21,648 bases of DNA, from assembly GCA_009782245.1 (NCBI GenBank), contig WRKK01000353.1, positions 1 to 21,648 on the forward strand. Direction: 5' to 3'. How positions within the stretch are numbered: the stretch's first letter is position 1; the number at the start of each line of letters is the position of its first letter. Both the position numbers and the translations under genes were made by a program. The stretch comes from Defluviitaleaceae bacterium. Lineage in GTDB: Bacteria; Bacillota; Clostridia; Lachnospirales; WQUN01. Below are positions 1 through 6,657 of the stretch, piece after piece. The notes below the pieces were generated by a model. That model was given only the letters and a program-made list of their open reading frames with translations, ran no database searches and was not told the origin of the DNA.

Positions 1-693
1 GCAAATTATTATCGGGCAAAGCTGATAATCCGCCTAATTAACGCCGTTGCAGACGTTGTTAATAACGACCCCGCCGTAAATGGCAGAATTAAAGTGCTGT
101 TTTTGGAAAACTACCGTGTTTCGTTGGCAGAACGCCTTGTGCCAGCCGCCGATGTTAGCGAACAAATTTCAACCGCTGGAATGGAAGCATCTGGCACGGG
201 TAACATGAAATTTATGCTGAACGGTGCGGTAACAATCGGCACAATGGACGGCGCAAACGTGGAAATTCACGAAGAAGTTGGCGACGAAAATATTTTTATT
301 TTCGGAATGACCGAGCCTGAAGTTCTGGCGTTGCGGCAAAGCGGAATGTATGCACCGTGGAGCTTGGCGAAAGATAACTACAATATTAAACTTGTGCTGG
401 ATTCCTTGATAAATGGAACGTTCCACGCAAATTTTGACAGGTTCCGTGAAATTTACGATGCAATGCTAAACGGTTACGGCGGCGCTCCTGCCGATGTTTA
501 CTACGTTTTGCAAGATTTCCAATCCTACAAAGAGGCAAACGTAAAACTTTCGGCGGCGTTCAAAGACCGCAAACATTGGGCAAAAATGGCAATATTAAAC
601 GTGGCATCTAGCGGAAAATTCTCCAGCGACAGGACAATCCGCCAGTACGCCGAGGAGATTTGGAATGTCAAAGGGATTGAGATACCAAAATAA
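1..693 (+). CDS. glgP: Glycogen/starch phosphorylase, C-terminal part (5' end outside window)
   Basis: Glycogen phosphorylase releases glucose-1-phosphate from alpha-1,4-glucans by phosphorolysis, using pyridoxal phosphate, in the cytoplasm. The frame is open from base 1, so about the last 230 residues of a protein usually near 800 residues long are present. The PLP-site signature is clear: EASGTGNMKFMLNGAV followed by TIGTMDGANVEI, whose lysine (in GNMKF) is the Schiff-base residue in the family. The stretch VLFLENYRVSLAERLVPAAD just before it is also typical. The C-terminal helices end normally (RQYAEEIWNV), so the 3' end looks intact. The stop lies inside the next gene (29-base overlap), which points to translational coupling. 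Family assignment is from the motif and is very secure. Confidence 0.96.
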   Translation, partial: ANYYRAKLIIRLINAVADVVNNDPAVNGRIKVLFLENYRVSLAERLVPAADVSEQISTAGMEASGTGNMKFMLNGAVTIGTMDGANVEIHEEVGDENIFIFGMTEPEVLALRQSGMYAPWSLAKDNYNIKLVLDSLINGTFHANFDRFREIYDAMLNGYGGAPADVYYVLQDFQSYKEANVKLSAAFKDRKHWAKMAILNVASSGKFSSDRTIRQYAEEIWNVKGIEIPK

Positions 694-2428
694 CCAACAA
701 AAAACGCAAAAAAGGCAAGCGGGGCAAAAAAATTTAACCAGATTACAATCTAGCCAACGCAAACGGCGGCGAAAAATCGTCCGCACAACGGGCTTTTTTG
801 CGATAATCATTGCTGTGCTAATAATCGGCGGGTGGCAAGCTCGCCGATTATTTCCGTACCCAGAAATTTTCGCACGGCTAGGAATTGAAAACTGGCAAGT
901 TTGGGCGTTTCACGATTATTTTGGGATAAGTCCGCAAACGCTGACTATCGTCATGGACGGCGAACGGGTTACGGGAACGCTTGAAAATCCGCCGTTTTTG
1001 ACTGGTTCGTCTAATTCGGAAATTTATTTCCCTGTGGAATTTTTGCGGGAATTTATCGACCCGTTTGTTTTTTGGGACGAGTCCGCACGCAGCACTTTTA
1101 TCAGCACGGACACCGAAGTTTTCCGCTTTCAAGGCGAAACCGCTTTACCGCTGGATTTTTTGCAAGATAAATACAGCCACGTTTTGCTGGATTTTCAGCC
1201 AGAATACAACGTTTTGGTAATCGCCAACCTTGAAAACCCCGATATTTGGCGGACTGCCAGCACACGCCGCACCGCTGTTCGCTATCGCCCCGACAATACG
1301 GCTTTTATTGCGGCGTATATTCCCGCAAATTCGCCGCTGACGGCGTTTAACTTTGCCGCCGCAAGCGATTTTACACGAATCCGCACCGCCAGCGGACTTT
1401 TGGGATATGTCGCCACCGAAGATTTATCCGCCGCAGAGCCAATTTTTACCGCACCGCAAGAGATTCCCCATTATTCGCCAAGAATCAACCTTGCATGGGA
1501 AATGATAACAGTAATGCAAGCCAACTACGTTGTAATGCAAAACCCGTTGCCGCTAGGCTTGGATGTTATTTCGCCGACTTGGTTCAACTTTGACCCCAAC
1601 GAGCCGAACGGCACGTTAATATCGTTTGCAAGCCAAGATTACGTAGATTGGGCGCACAACAGCGGCGTACAAGTTTGGGCAAAAGTTTTTGACACAAACC
1701 ACGACATAAGCCAAACGATTTTGACCAACTACCAAGCCCGCGCCCACGTGATAGAGCAACTTTTGGGCTTTGTTGATACATATAATTTGGACGGGCTTAA
1801 CATTGATTTTGAGCATCTCCGCACGGCGGTTGGCAGATATTACCTGCAATTTTTGCGAGAGATTGCCCCGCCAATGCGCGAACGTGGCGCGGTGCTTTCG
1901 GTTGCAACTTTTGTACCCGCACCGTGGTTTTCGCATTATTACCACGAATTAGTCGGGCGGACGGTAGATTTTGTTGCAATAATGGCATACGATGAACATT
2001 ACGGCGGTTCGCCAGAACCTGGACCAGTGGCATCGTTGCCGTTCGTGGAGCGGTTTATGTCGCAGACGGCGGCGTTAATCCCGCCGCATAAAGTGCTAAT
2101 GGGTTTGCCGTTTTACAACAGGGTATGGCGTGTTAGGGCGGACGGTTCGCATACAATAGCCAATTACGGCATGAATTTTCCGCAACAGCTAATCGCAGAA
2201 TGGGGCGTTTTGCCCGTCTGGGACGACATCATAGGTTCATATTTCGTAGAGTTCTCCACCACAGAAGACGACGAACCAATAACCTACAAACTATGGCTAG
2301 AAGACGAACGCTCTATCGCCGCAAAACTAAACATATTTGAAAGGCTAAACCTGGGCGGCGTAGCTGGCTGGCGCCGCGGCCTGGAAACCCCTGGCGTTTG
2401 GACGGAAATTTATCGAGTGTTGCGGTGA
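665..2428 (+). CDS. Membrane-anchored glycoside hydrolase family 18 protein (cell-wall or spore-cortex type)
   Basis: 587 residues. The N-terminus is very basic (residues 1-38), followed by one transmembrane anchor at about 40-60, so the rest is probably outside the membrane. Residues about 90-170 resemble the stalk domain of copper-amine-oxidase N-terminal type, about 215-265 an SH3-like segment, and about 270-587 a GH18 barrel. The catalytic motif is DGLNIDFE at 376-383, with E383 the expected proton donor; the Asn at 379 is usual for the SleL/YaaH-like branch that cuts peptidoglycan rather than chitin. MAYDEHY follows, as expected for the barrel. The start at 665 is supported by GAGGAG at 652-657, seven bases upstream and inside glgP. 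The link with glycogen breakdown is only positional. Substrate is inferred, not shown. Confidence 0.85.
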   Translation: MSKGLRYQNNQQKTQKRQAGQKNLTRLQSSQRKRRRKIVRTTGFFAIIIAVLIIGGWQARRLFPYPEIFARLGIENWQVWAFHDYFGISPQTLTIVMDGERVTGTLENPPFLTGSSNSEIYFPVEFLREFIDPFVFWDESARSTFISTDTEVFRFQGETALPLDFLQDKYSHVLLDFQPEYNVLVIANLENPDIWRTASTRRTAVRYRPDNTAFIAAYIPANSPLTAFNFAAASDFTRIRTASGLLGYVATEDLSAAEPIFTAPQEIPHYSPRINLAWEMITVMQANYVVMQNPLPLGLDVISPTWFNFDPNEPNGTLISFASQDYVDWAHNSGVQVWAKVFDTNHDISQTILTNYQARAHVIEQLLGFVDTYNLDGLNIDFEHLRTAVGRYYLQFLREIAPPMRERGAVLSVATFVPAPWFSHYYHELVGRTVDFVAIMAYDEHYGGSPEPGPVASLPFVERFMSQTAALIPPHKVLMGLPFYNRVWRVRADGSHTIANYGMNFPQQLIAEWGVLPVWDDIIGSYFVEFSTTEDDEPITYKLWLEDERSIAAKLNIFERLNLGGVAGWRRGLETPGVWTEIYRVLR

Positions 2429-2446
2429 ATGTTGGGGGTTAAACAT

Positions 2447-2513
2447 TAAAACCGTGGGGCGCTGCCCCACACCCCGCAAGGAGCGCGCCCCTTGACCCGC
2501 TAAAATTTTTTTA
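2447..2513 (+). repeat. Intergenic GC-rich repeat family A, copy 1
   Basis: A roughly 65-base element beginning AAACCGTGGGG and ending GACCCGCTAAAATTTTT. It contains a perfect 7-bp hairpin (GTGGGGC, loop GCT, GCCCCAC) and a second imperfect palindrome (AAGGAGCGCGCCCCTT). It lies just after the GH18 stop, between convergent genes. Two further copies are in the window, at 2635-2720 (inverted) and 6384-6475. No protein is encoded; a role in transcription termination or as a non-autonomous mobile repeat is inference. Confidence 0.85.
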
Positions 2514-2634
2514 ATAATGTCAACGAAAATTGTGAATATTCTTTGAATTTTCATAGAGACGGATATTTTCATATAAATCACAGGCAAAACAGGCAAACGC
2601 AAAGGCACTATCATAAATTTGCTACTAAAAAACC
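2514..2634. other. AT-rich spacer between two inverted family A repeats, no gene seen
   Basis: About 120 bases lying between an inverted pair of family A repeats. Both strands were read; there is no ORF with a ribosome binding site and no clear promoter or terminator. Together with the flanking inverted copies it would form a miniature inverted-repeat structure of about 270 bases. Confidence 0.5.
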
Positions 2635-2720
2635 ATTAACAAAATTAGCGGGTCAAGGGGCGCACTCCTTGCGGGGTGTGCCTGCCCGCCGGCAGGCGGG
2701 GGGCAGCGCCCCACGGTTTT
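2635..2720 (-). repeat. Intergenic repeat family A, copy 2, inverted, with a 20-base insert
   Basis: Read on the minus strand it matches copy 1 from AAAACCGTGGGG to GACCCGCTAA. Exactly 20 extra bases (2681-2700) interrupt the hairpin arm; removing them restores the sequence of copy 1 across the junction. Its outer flank, an AACAACT-like stretch before AAAACCGTGG, is also seen next to copy 3, which suggests the real element extends a little further on that side. Confidence 0.85.
2681..2700. repeat. Nested GC-rich palindrome, copy 1
   Basis: A 20-base imperfect palindrome, CCTGCC then CGCC then GGCAGG then CGGG on the plus strand. On the minus strand it is CCCGCCTG, CCGG, CGGGCAGG, which aligns with the inserts at 10080-10100 and 21631-21648. 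Its ends are defined by comparison with the uninterrupted family A copy at 2447-2513. Confidence 0.75.
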
Positions 2721-2742
2721 GCAGTTGTTCGTATATTCCAAA

Positions 2743-3678
2743 CTACTTAGGCAAAAACGCACTAACAGAAGAGTTTAATTTTATTGCTACTTCAACATCT
2801 TTAGCGTCTAATGCCTCCACTTTGTTGATTAATGCCCATTCTTCCGATATTTCTATTGTTTCGCCTGGTGCTACGGTTTTAATTTCGCCCAAAGTTTCCA
2901 TTTCTATCATTTTGGCGTTGGTGTATGTTTCAAAGCAACAGCCGTTATCGGGATAATTGCCGCCTAAAACAGGGCTAAACGTCTTTAAGAAAATTTGGTC
3001 TTTGTTGAGATACGCCGCCCAGCCTTTTTCGTTGTTGTAGCCTAGTTTGAACGGCTGTTCTTGCGTTGAATCTTGCAGTAGCGTTAGGTATTCTTTGCCA
3101 AACTTAATGCGGCTGTCGCCTAGGTTTGTGTAGTCCCAAAAGGTAAAATTGCGGTTGGGCAACAAGCCAGTATTGCGGTCTGGCATTGGCATAACTTCAA
3201 TGCCGCCAGCCGCCAGCATGGTTATTCCCCACACAGCCATTTCAATATCCCACAAGCCAACATTTTGAATAGCGTTTACTACCTTGACTTTGGGCGAATC
3301 TTCCGCCAGCGTTATCGTTATCGATTTTTGAATCTGATTGTGTTTTTCTACTGCACCCAAAAATTTTGCACCGTTCGGCAAATTTTCTACCGTAACAGGC
3401 ACATTATCGGGGTGGTAGCAGCGCGGCACAACTTCGGGCGAAATCCATACCCGATGTCCACCGTATAAAATAATTTGGTCGTCGTAAACATTGTACTTTT
3501 TGTCCAGCGGTGCTTTTGTGGTATCTTGGAAGAACATATTGTCCATTCCAACACAAGAGCAATAAATAACCCGAGGACCATAATCCACCGTTACGTGCAA
3601 CTCTACTAGCCCGTTAGTGATTTTTACGCAGTTGCCAAATTGGGCATCTGCAAATTTTTCTGTTGTTACTTTAGCCAT
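2743..3678 (-). CDS. DUF4380-like protein, galactose-mutarotase-type fold suspected
   Basis: 311 residues from the chosen start. The ORF is open 23 codons further upstream, but the ATG at 3678 has a near-perfect AGGAGG eight to nine bases before it, while the upstream extension is hydrophobic and AT-rich, so it is promoter DNA. The protein looks soluble and beta-rich. Motifs that recall the DUF4380/aldose-epimerase-like group are VDYGPRVIYCS near the N-terminus, GGHRVWISPE at about residue 95, and ETYTNAKMIEMETLGEI near the C-terminus, followed by a strand rich in acidic residues. Proteins of this group are thought to bind sugars, but no reaction can be assigned. It is a single-gene unit, divergent from mecA, with an inverted repeat over its promoter. 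Confidence 0.65.
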   Translation of the reverse strand: MAKVTTEKFADAQFGNCVKITNGLVELHVTVDYGPRVIYCSCVGMDNMFFQDTTKAPLDKKYNVYDDQIILYGGHRVWISPEVVPRCYHPDNVPVTVENLPNGAKFLGAVEKHNQIQKSITITLAEDSPKVKVVNAIQNVGLWDIEMAVWGITMLAAGGIEVMPMPDRNTGLLPNRNFTFWDYTNLGDSRIKFGKEYLTLLQDSTQEQPFKLGYNNEKGWAAYLNKDQIFLKTFSPVLGGNYPDNGCCFETYTNAKMIEMETLGEIKTVAPGETIEISEEWALINKVEALDAKDVEVAIKLNSSVSAFLPK

Positions 3679-3714
3679 AAAACAGCCTCCTCTAAAAAAA
3701 TGAAATATAAAATA

Positions 3715-3751
3715 AATTATGATAAAATTATACCATATTTTTATCATAATT
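3715..3751 (-). promoter_or_regulatory. Promoter of the DUF4380-like gene with 13-bp inverted-repeat operator
   Basis: Perfect arms AATTATGATAAAA (3715-3727) and TTTTATCATAATT (3739-3751) are separated by 11 bases. On the minus strand an extended -10 (TGG before TATAAT, hexamer at 3727-3732) falls at the edge and spacer of this dyad; no good -35 is seen. A repressor bound here would block the minus gene. The regulator is unknown. The dyad is seen directly; its use as an operator is inference. Confidence 0.55.
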
Positions 3752-3754
3752 GCA

Positions 3755-3783
3755 TTGTATTAAATAATAACCTGTGCTATAAT
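3755..3783 (+). promoter_or_regulatory. mecA promoter
   Basis: TTGTAT (3755-3760), 17-base spacer, TATAAT (3778-3783) preceded by TGC (extended -10). The start of transcription would be near 3790, giving a leader of about 30 bases with GGAGG at 3809-3813 before the ATG at 3821. The -35 lies just beyond the dyad at 3715-3751, so one regulator could affect both directions. Confidence 0.7.
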
Positions 3784-3820
3784 GCCGACATAGGGTAAAA
3801 AAAATATTGGAGGTTTTTTT

Positions 3821-4456
3821 ATGAAAATAGAACGGATAAGCGATAATCAAATAAAGTTTGAACTGTCAAAAAGCGACCTAGATGAACGAGATATTGACGT
3901 TGACGAACTATCTTATGGCTCGGAAAAAACGCGGTTGCTCTTCCAAGAAATGCTTATACAAGCCAGAGTAGAGTATAATTTTGATTCTGACGATACGCCG
4001 CTTATGGTTGAGGCTATTCCAATGGACGCAAGCCATATAATTATTATTGTAACAAAAATGATAGACGGTAGCGAAAACGGTTTGGCAAACAAGCTGTTTC
4101 AGCAAGCCCTTAGCCCCTACGATATTGTAAAAAGCTCCCTTGCTGCTGAACCAAAAATAGAAAAGAAAAACGGAATAGATATTTTTTCGTTTGATGATGT
4201 TGACATCGCCACTATCGCCGCAAAAAGTTTAGACCAATATTTTACGGGGCATAGCCGATTGTACAAATACCAAAATCGGGTTTTTTTGGTAATAGAAGAG
4301 GATTCCTACGAAAGCGATTCTTTTGACGGCGCAATTATTTTGGCAGAATTTGGCGAGCGGCACATCTCCAGCAGCCTAAGCGAAAGCTACCTGCAAGAAC
4401 ACGGCGAACTGCTTATCGAAGATAACGCTGTTGAAAAATTATCTTGGTATTTATAG
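3821..4456 (+). CDS. mecA: Adaptor protein MecA
   Basis: 211 residues, the usual length of MecA. The N-terminal domain starts MKIERISDNQIKFELSKSDL, then DIDVDELSYGSEKTRLLFQEML, which is diagnostic. A linker near 85-115 leads to a C-terminal domain (about 118-211) with the SRLYKYQNRVFLVIE and LLIEDNAVEKL strands. In Bacillus MecA brings substrates such as ComK to the ClpC unfoldase and promotes ClpC hexamer assembly; the C-terminal domain contacts ClpC and the N-terminal domain binds the substrate. A comEC gene lies about 13 kb downstream in the same window, but no ComK or ClpC is present here. Transcribed alone from the extended -10 promoter at 3755-3783; the next promoter starts at the base after its stop. 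Confidence 0.92.
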   Translation: MKIERISDNQIKFELSKSDLDERDIDVDELSYGSEKTRLLFQEMLIQARVEYNFDSDDTPLMVEAIPMDASHIIIIVTKMIDGSENGLANKLFQQALSPYDIVKSSLAAEPKIEKKNGIDIFSFDDVDIATIAAKSLDQYFTGHSRLYKYQNRVFLVIEEDSYESDSFDGAIILAEFGERHISSSLSESYLQEHGELLIEDNAVEKLSWYL

Positions 4457-4485
4457 TTGACGGCTGCTGTATTTTTTGATACAAT
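4457..4485 (+). promoter_or_regulatory. rsmD-coaD promoter
   Basis: TTGACG (4457-4462), 17-base spacer, TACAAT (4480-4485). The -35 abuts the mecA stop codon. A start near 4492 gives a leader of about 65 AT-rich bases before rsmD. A second, weaker pair (TTGATA at 4506-4511, TATTAA at 4528-4533) is possible. Confidence 0.6.
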
Positions 4486-4557
4486 TATCTGACTACGAAA
4501 AAATATTGATATTGTGGCTAAAATGTTTATTAAAATACGGAAAATACAGGGAATAAT

Positions 4558-5151
4558 ATGCGAATCATAGCAGGAACAGCAAAAGGCACAAAATTAACCG
4601 CTCCGCACGGCACGGCAACACGCCCAACCGCCGACCGCATGAAAGAAGACTTGTTCAACATATTAACGGCGGAACGTTCTGGCTTAAATGGCTTAAATGG
4701 CTTAAAAGGTATTGCGTTTTTGGATTTATATTGCGGCAGCGGTCAAATGGGCATAGAGGCACTAAGCAGAGGAGCAAAAACAGCGGTTTTTGTGGATAGT
4801 TCCGATGCGGCAATTAGTGCTACAAAGGCAAACTTGCAAAAAGCTAAACTAACCGATAAAGCAACAATATTAAAAATGCCGATAAAATCCGCTTTTAGCA
4901 ATAATCAGCTGCTTAGCCAAAAATACGATGTAATTTTTATGGACCCGCCGTACCAAAGTCAGCAAATTCCCATGGCTATTGGCTATGTAACCGCAAACAA
5001 CCTGCTATCCGCCAACGGGATATTAATAGCCGAATGTCCAGCAAACTTAATATTGCCAAATTTCGCCGCAATTACGCAATATCGCACAAAAAAGTATACC
5101 CAAATGCAATTTGTATTTTACACGCAACAGCGGCAAAGCACCGAAAACTAG
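4558..5151 (+). CDS. rsmD: 16S rRNA (guanine-N2)-methyltransferase RsmD
   Basis: 197 residues. RsmD transfers a methyl group from S-adenosylmethionine to N2 of a guanine near the decoding region of 16S rRNA (G966 in E. coli numbering). The N-terminus MRIIAGTAKGTKL and the following RPTADRMKEDLFNIL are family hallmarks. SAM-binding motif I is FLDLYCGSGQMGIEALSRGA at 54-73, and the catalytic motif DPPY is at 129-132. An unusual tripeptide repeat (GLN GLN GLK) sits at about 42-50, just before motif I, encoded by a 9-base tandem repeat. Start supported by AGGGA shortly upstream. coaD follows after 110 bases, the standard rsmD-coaD pairing in Firmicutes. Confidence 0.93.
   Translation: MRIIAGTAKGTKLTAPHGTATRPTADRMKEDLFNILTAERSGLNGLNGLKGIAFLDLYCGSGQMGIEALSRGAKTAVFVDSSDAAISATKANLQKAKLTDKATILKMPIKSAFSNNQLLSQKYDVIFMDPPYQSQQIPMAIGYVTANNLLSANGILIAECPANLILPNFAAITQYRTKKYTQMQFVFYTQQRQSTEN
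4681..4707 (+). repeat. 9-base tandem repeat inside rsmD
   Basis: Three units of GGCTTAAAT (the last ends AAA), coding for GLN GLN GLK. It is in a surface loop before the SAM-binding strand. It is one of six 9-base tandem arrays in the window. Confidence 0.85.
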
Positions 5152-5198
5152 CAAAAATCACAGTAACCAGTAAAAAACGGCAAAAAACAGTAAAAAAC

Positions 5199-5243
5199 AG
5201 CAATAAAAGCAATAAAAGTAATAAAAGCAATAAAAGCAATAAA
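5199..5243 (+). repeat. 9-base tandem repeat in the rsmD-coaD spacer
   Basis: Five units of AGCAATAAA, with C to T in the third, preceded by related CAGTAAAAAA decamers from 5171. The array is in frame with coaD and would read as Ser-Asn-Lys repeats. There is, however, no ATG, GTG or TTG in that frame between the rsmD stop and 5262, so it is most likely untranslated leader. It ends about 18 bases before the coaD start and could affect its translation. Confidence 0.85.
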
Positions 5244-5261
5244 AAAAGAAAGGGCAAATTT

Positions 5262-5756
5262 ATGAAAGCTATATTTCCAGGTTCTTTTGACCCAGCTACA
5301 CTAGGGCATTTAGACATTATAAACAGGGGTGCAAAATTATTTGATTGCCTTATAGTTGCAATTTTAACCAATATTGCCAAAAAACCGCTGTTTTCGGCAG
5401 ATGAACGCCTTTTTATACTTCAACAAGAAACCGCACATATTTCTAACGTTGAAATTGTTAGTTTTAACGGCTTGCTGCTAGTGGAACTTGCCAAAAACCT
5501 AGATGCACAGTACATATTACGCGGAATACGCACCGAAAGCGATTGTAATTACGAACTGGCAATGGCACAAGCCAATCAAAAACTTAACCCACACATAGAA
5601 ACAATATTTATGGCAAGCAATCCCCAAAATGCGTATATGTCGGCAAGTTTGCTAAAAGAAATAGCAACTGTAGGCTACCCAACCTTTGACGATTCCGCAC
5701 TAGATAACTGGGTTTCTGCCAATGTTAAAACGTTGCTTAAAAATAAATTCTGTTGA
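5262..5756 (+). CDS. coaD: Phosphopantetheine adenylyltransferase
   Basis: 164 residues, the normal CoaD length. It makes dephospho-coenzyme A from 4'-phosphopantetheine and ATP, the penultimate step of CoA synthesis. The nucleotidyltransferase signature is at the N-terminus: FPGSFDPATLGHLDII, with the GH of the TxGH motif. RGIRTESDCNYELAMAQAN and the C-terminal MSASLLKEIA (the ISSTxxKE-like motif) follow as expected. The frame is open upstream to 5034, but MKAIFPGSFDP is the standard CoaD start and the upstream part is the Ser-Asn-Lys repeat. The Shine-Dalgarno is modest (AAGAAAGGG at 5246-5254). Cotranscribed with rsmD. Confidence 0.94.
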   Translation: MKAIFPGSFDPATLGHLDIINRGAKLFDCLIVAILTNIAKKPLFSADERLFILQQETAHISNVEIVSFNGLLLVELAKNLDAQYILRGIRTESDCNYELAMAQANQKLNPHIETIFMASNPQNAYMSASLLKEIATVGYPTFDDSALDNWVSANVKTLLKNKFC

Positions 5757-5853
5757 CAGCACTGCTACAACCTATAAAAGCACAAAATAAAATTTTGCTT
5801 TGCATCGATTTTTATTCTAAATAAATATTTTTAGGAATACAAGGGGGAAACTT

Positions 5854-6351
5854 ATGGATACTTTAGAAGATTACTTAAGGGAAATAGAAGAAATATTAGA
5901 TAGCTGTAAAAAAGTGCCGCTTACTAGCAGAATATCGGTAGATAAAGAGGAAATTTACAAGGTTATCACAGAAATTAGGCTTAATTTGCCCAGCGAGATA
6001 CGGCAAGCACAACGCATTATCGATCAGCACGACGACATTTTATCCGAAGCCCACTTAAAAGCAGACACTATAGTAAAAGCCGCCGAAGAAGAAGCCAAAG
6101 CCCTAACCAGCGAGCATGAGATTTATTTACGTGCCAACGAACAAGCCACCGAACTAATTGCCCATTCCAAAAACGTCGCAAAAGAATACAACCAGCAAAT
6201 AGTAGAATACGCCGATGATTTGCTAGTTCAAACCGATACCCAAATAAAAGAGGCATCGGAAAGCATTGCCGAACAAATAGAAATAACCACTACATACTTA
6301 AACGATTTGCGCGACGCTTTATACGAAAACCGTAAAACGCTTAGGGGCTAG
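5854..6351 (+). CDS. Coiled-coil protein found after coaD (ATP synthase B/subunit-H-like)
   Basis: 165 residues, very rich in Ala, Glu, Lys and Gln, with no membrane segment and no signal peptide. Residues 1-50 form a short N-terminal domain (MDTLEDYLREIEEILDSC); about 50-160 are predicted to be one long coiled coil (EAHLKADTIVKAAEEEAKAL and after), interrupted near 100. Proteins of this look are common next to coaD in clostridia and are often labelled as V-type ATPase subunit-H-like or DivIVA-like; that label reflects coiled-coil resemblance and should not be taken as a function. A strong GGGGG-type ribosome binding site lies about eight bases before the ATG. It may be part of the rsmD-coaD unit. 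No clear terminator follows it other than the repeat-derived hairpins. Confidence 0.7.
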   Translation: MDTLEDYLREIEEILDSCKKVPLTSRISVDKEEIYKVITEIRLNLPSEIRQAQRIIDQHDDILSEAHLKADTIVKAAEEEAKALTSEHEIYLRANEQATELIAHSKNVAKEYNQQIVEYADDLLVQTDTQIKEASESIAEQIEITTTYLNDLRDALYENRKTLRG

Positions 6352-6383
6352 GGTGTGTGGGGAATATTTATGTTCAAACAACT

Positions 6384-6475
6384 AAAAACCGTGGGGCGCT
6401 GCCCCTTGACCCCGCAAGGAGCGCGCCCCTTGACCCCGCAAGGAGCGCGCCCCTTGACCCGCTAAAATTTTTAAT
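6384..6475 (+). repeat. Intergenic repeat family A, copy 3, with internal duplication
   Basis: Same ends as copy 1 (AAAAACCGTGGGGCGCTGCCCC and GACCCGCTAAAATTTTTAATGG). A 24-base internal unit, starting GCCCCTTGACCCC and ending AAGGAGCGC, occurs at 6401-6424 and 6425-6448, with a partial third unit to about 6465. The ACAC segment of copy 1 is missing. It lies between convergent genes, as copies 1 and 2 do. Confidence 0.85.
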
Positions 6476-6528
6476 GGATTTTTGGTGGGAAATTTATGAT
6501 GTGGTGGTTAAATTTGCGGTTGTTTTTT

Positions 6529-6630
6529 ATAGGGGACAGTCGCCCCACCTGCGTACACTTAGGCTAAATCGTAATGGGGAAACGGGCGACCGAGGACGGT
6601 CGCCCCTACAATATGCGTCCCCGCCCGTTT
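6529..6630. repeat. Intergenic repeat family B, copy 1, with strong hairpin
   Basis: Perfect 9-bp stem GGGCGACCG (6584-6592), loop AGGA, CGGTCGCCC (6597-6605). An alternative outer stem pairs AACGGGCG (6581-6588) with CGCCCGTT (6622-6629), followed by a short T-rich run. A related GGGGACAGTCGCCCC is at about 6533-6547. It sits in the convergent spacer between the coiled-coil gene and the permease gene and may end transcription from both sides; that role is inferred. The rest of this spacer (6352-6657) shows no credible gene. Confidence 0.75.
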
Positions 6631-6657
6631 TCTCCTAGCCGCCCCTGCATTTCTACC

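Noticed and set aside
2543..2956. Plus-strand frame across the inverted repeats
   Set aside because: It runs through two repeats and antisense to the DUF4380-like gene, with repeat-derived composition and no ribosome binding site.
5199..5243. CRISPR-like array
   Set aside because: The units are 9 bases and contiguous, with no unique spacers; the same holds for the other tandem arrays in the window.
5072..5380. Minus-strand frame with a long leucine run
   Set aside because: It is the antisense reading of the 9-base leader repeat and of coaD; no ribosome binding site.
5034..5756. coaD with an N-terminal extension that includes a Ser-Asn-Lys repeat
   Set aside because: No ATG, GTG or TTG exists in that frame between the rsmD stop and 5262, and MKAIFPGSFDP is the normal family start.
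5753..5778. TTGACA and TATAAA as a promoter for the coiled-coil gene
   Set aside because: The spacing is only 14 bases, and the first hexamer overlaps the coaD stop; not convincing.
5776..5800. Hairpin after coaD (AAAGC, AAAAT with ATTTTGCTTT) as a terminator
   Set aside because: The stem is AT-rich and bulged, with no T-run at the right place.
6357..6638. Plus-strand frame with repeated LDPARSAP
   Set aside because: The peptide repeat is only the 24-base amplification of the family A element.
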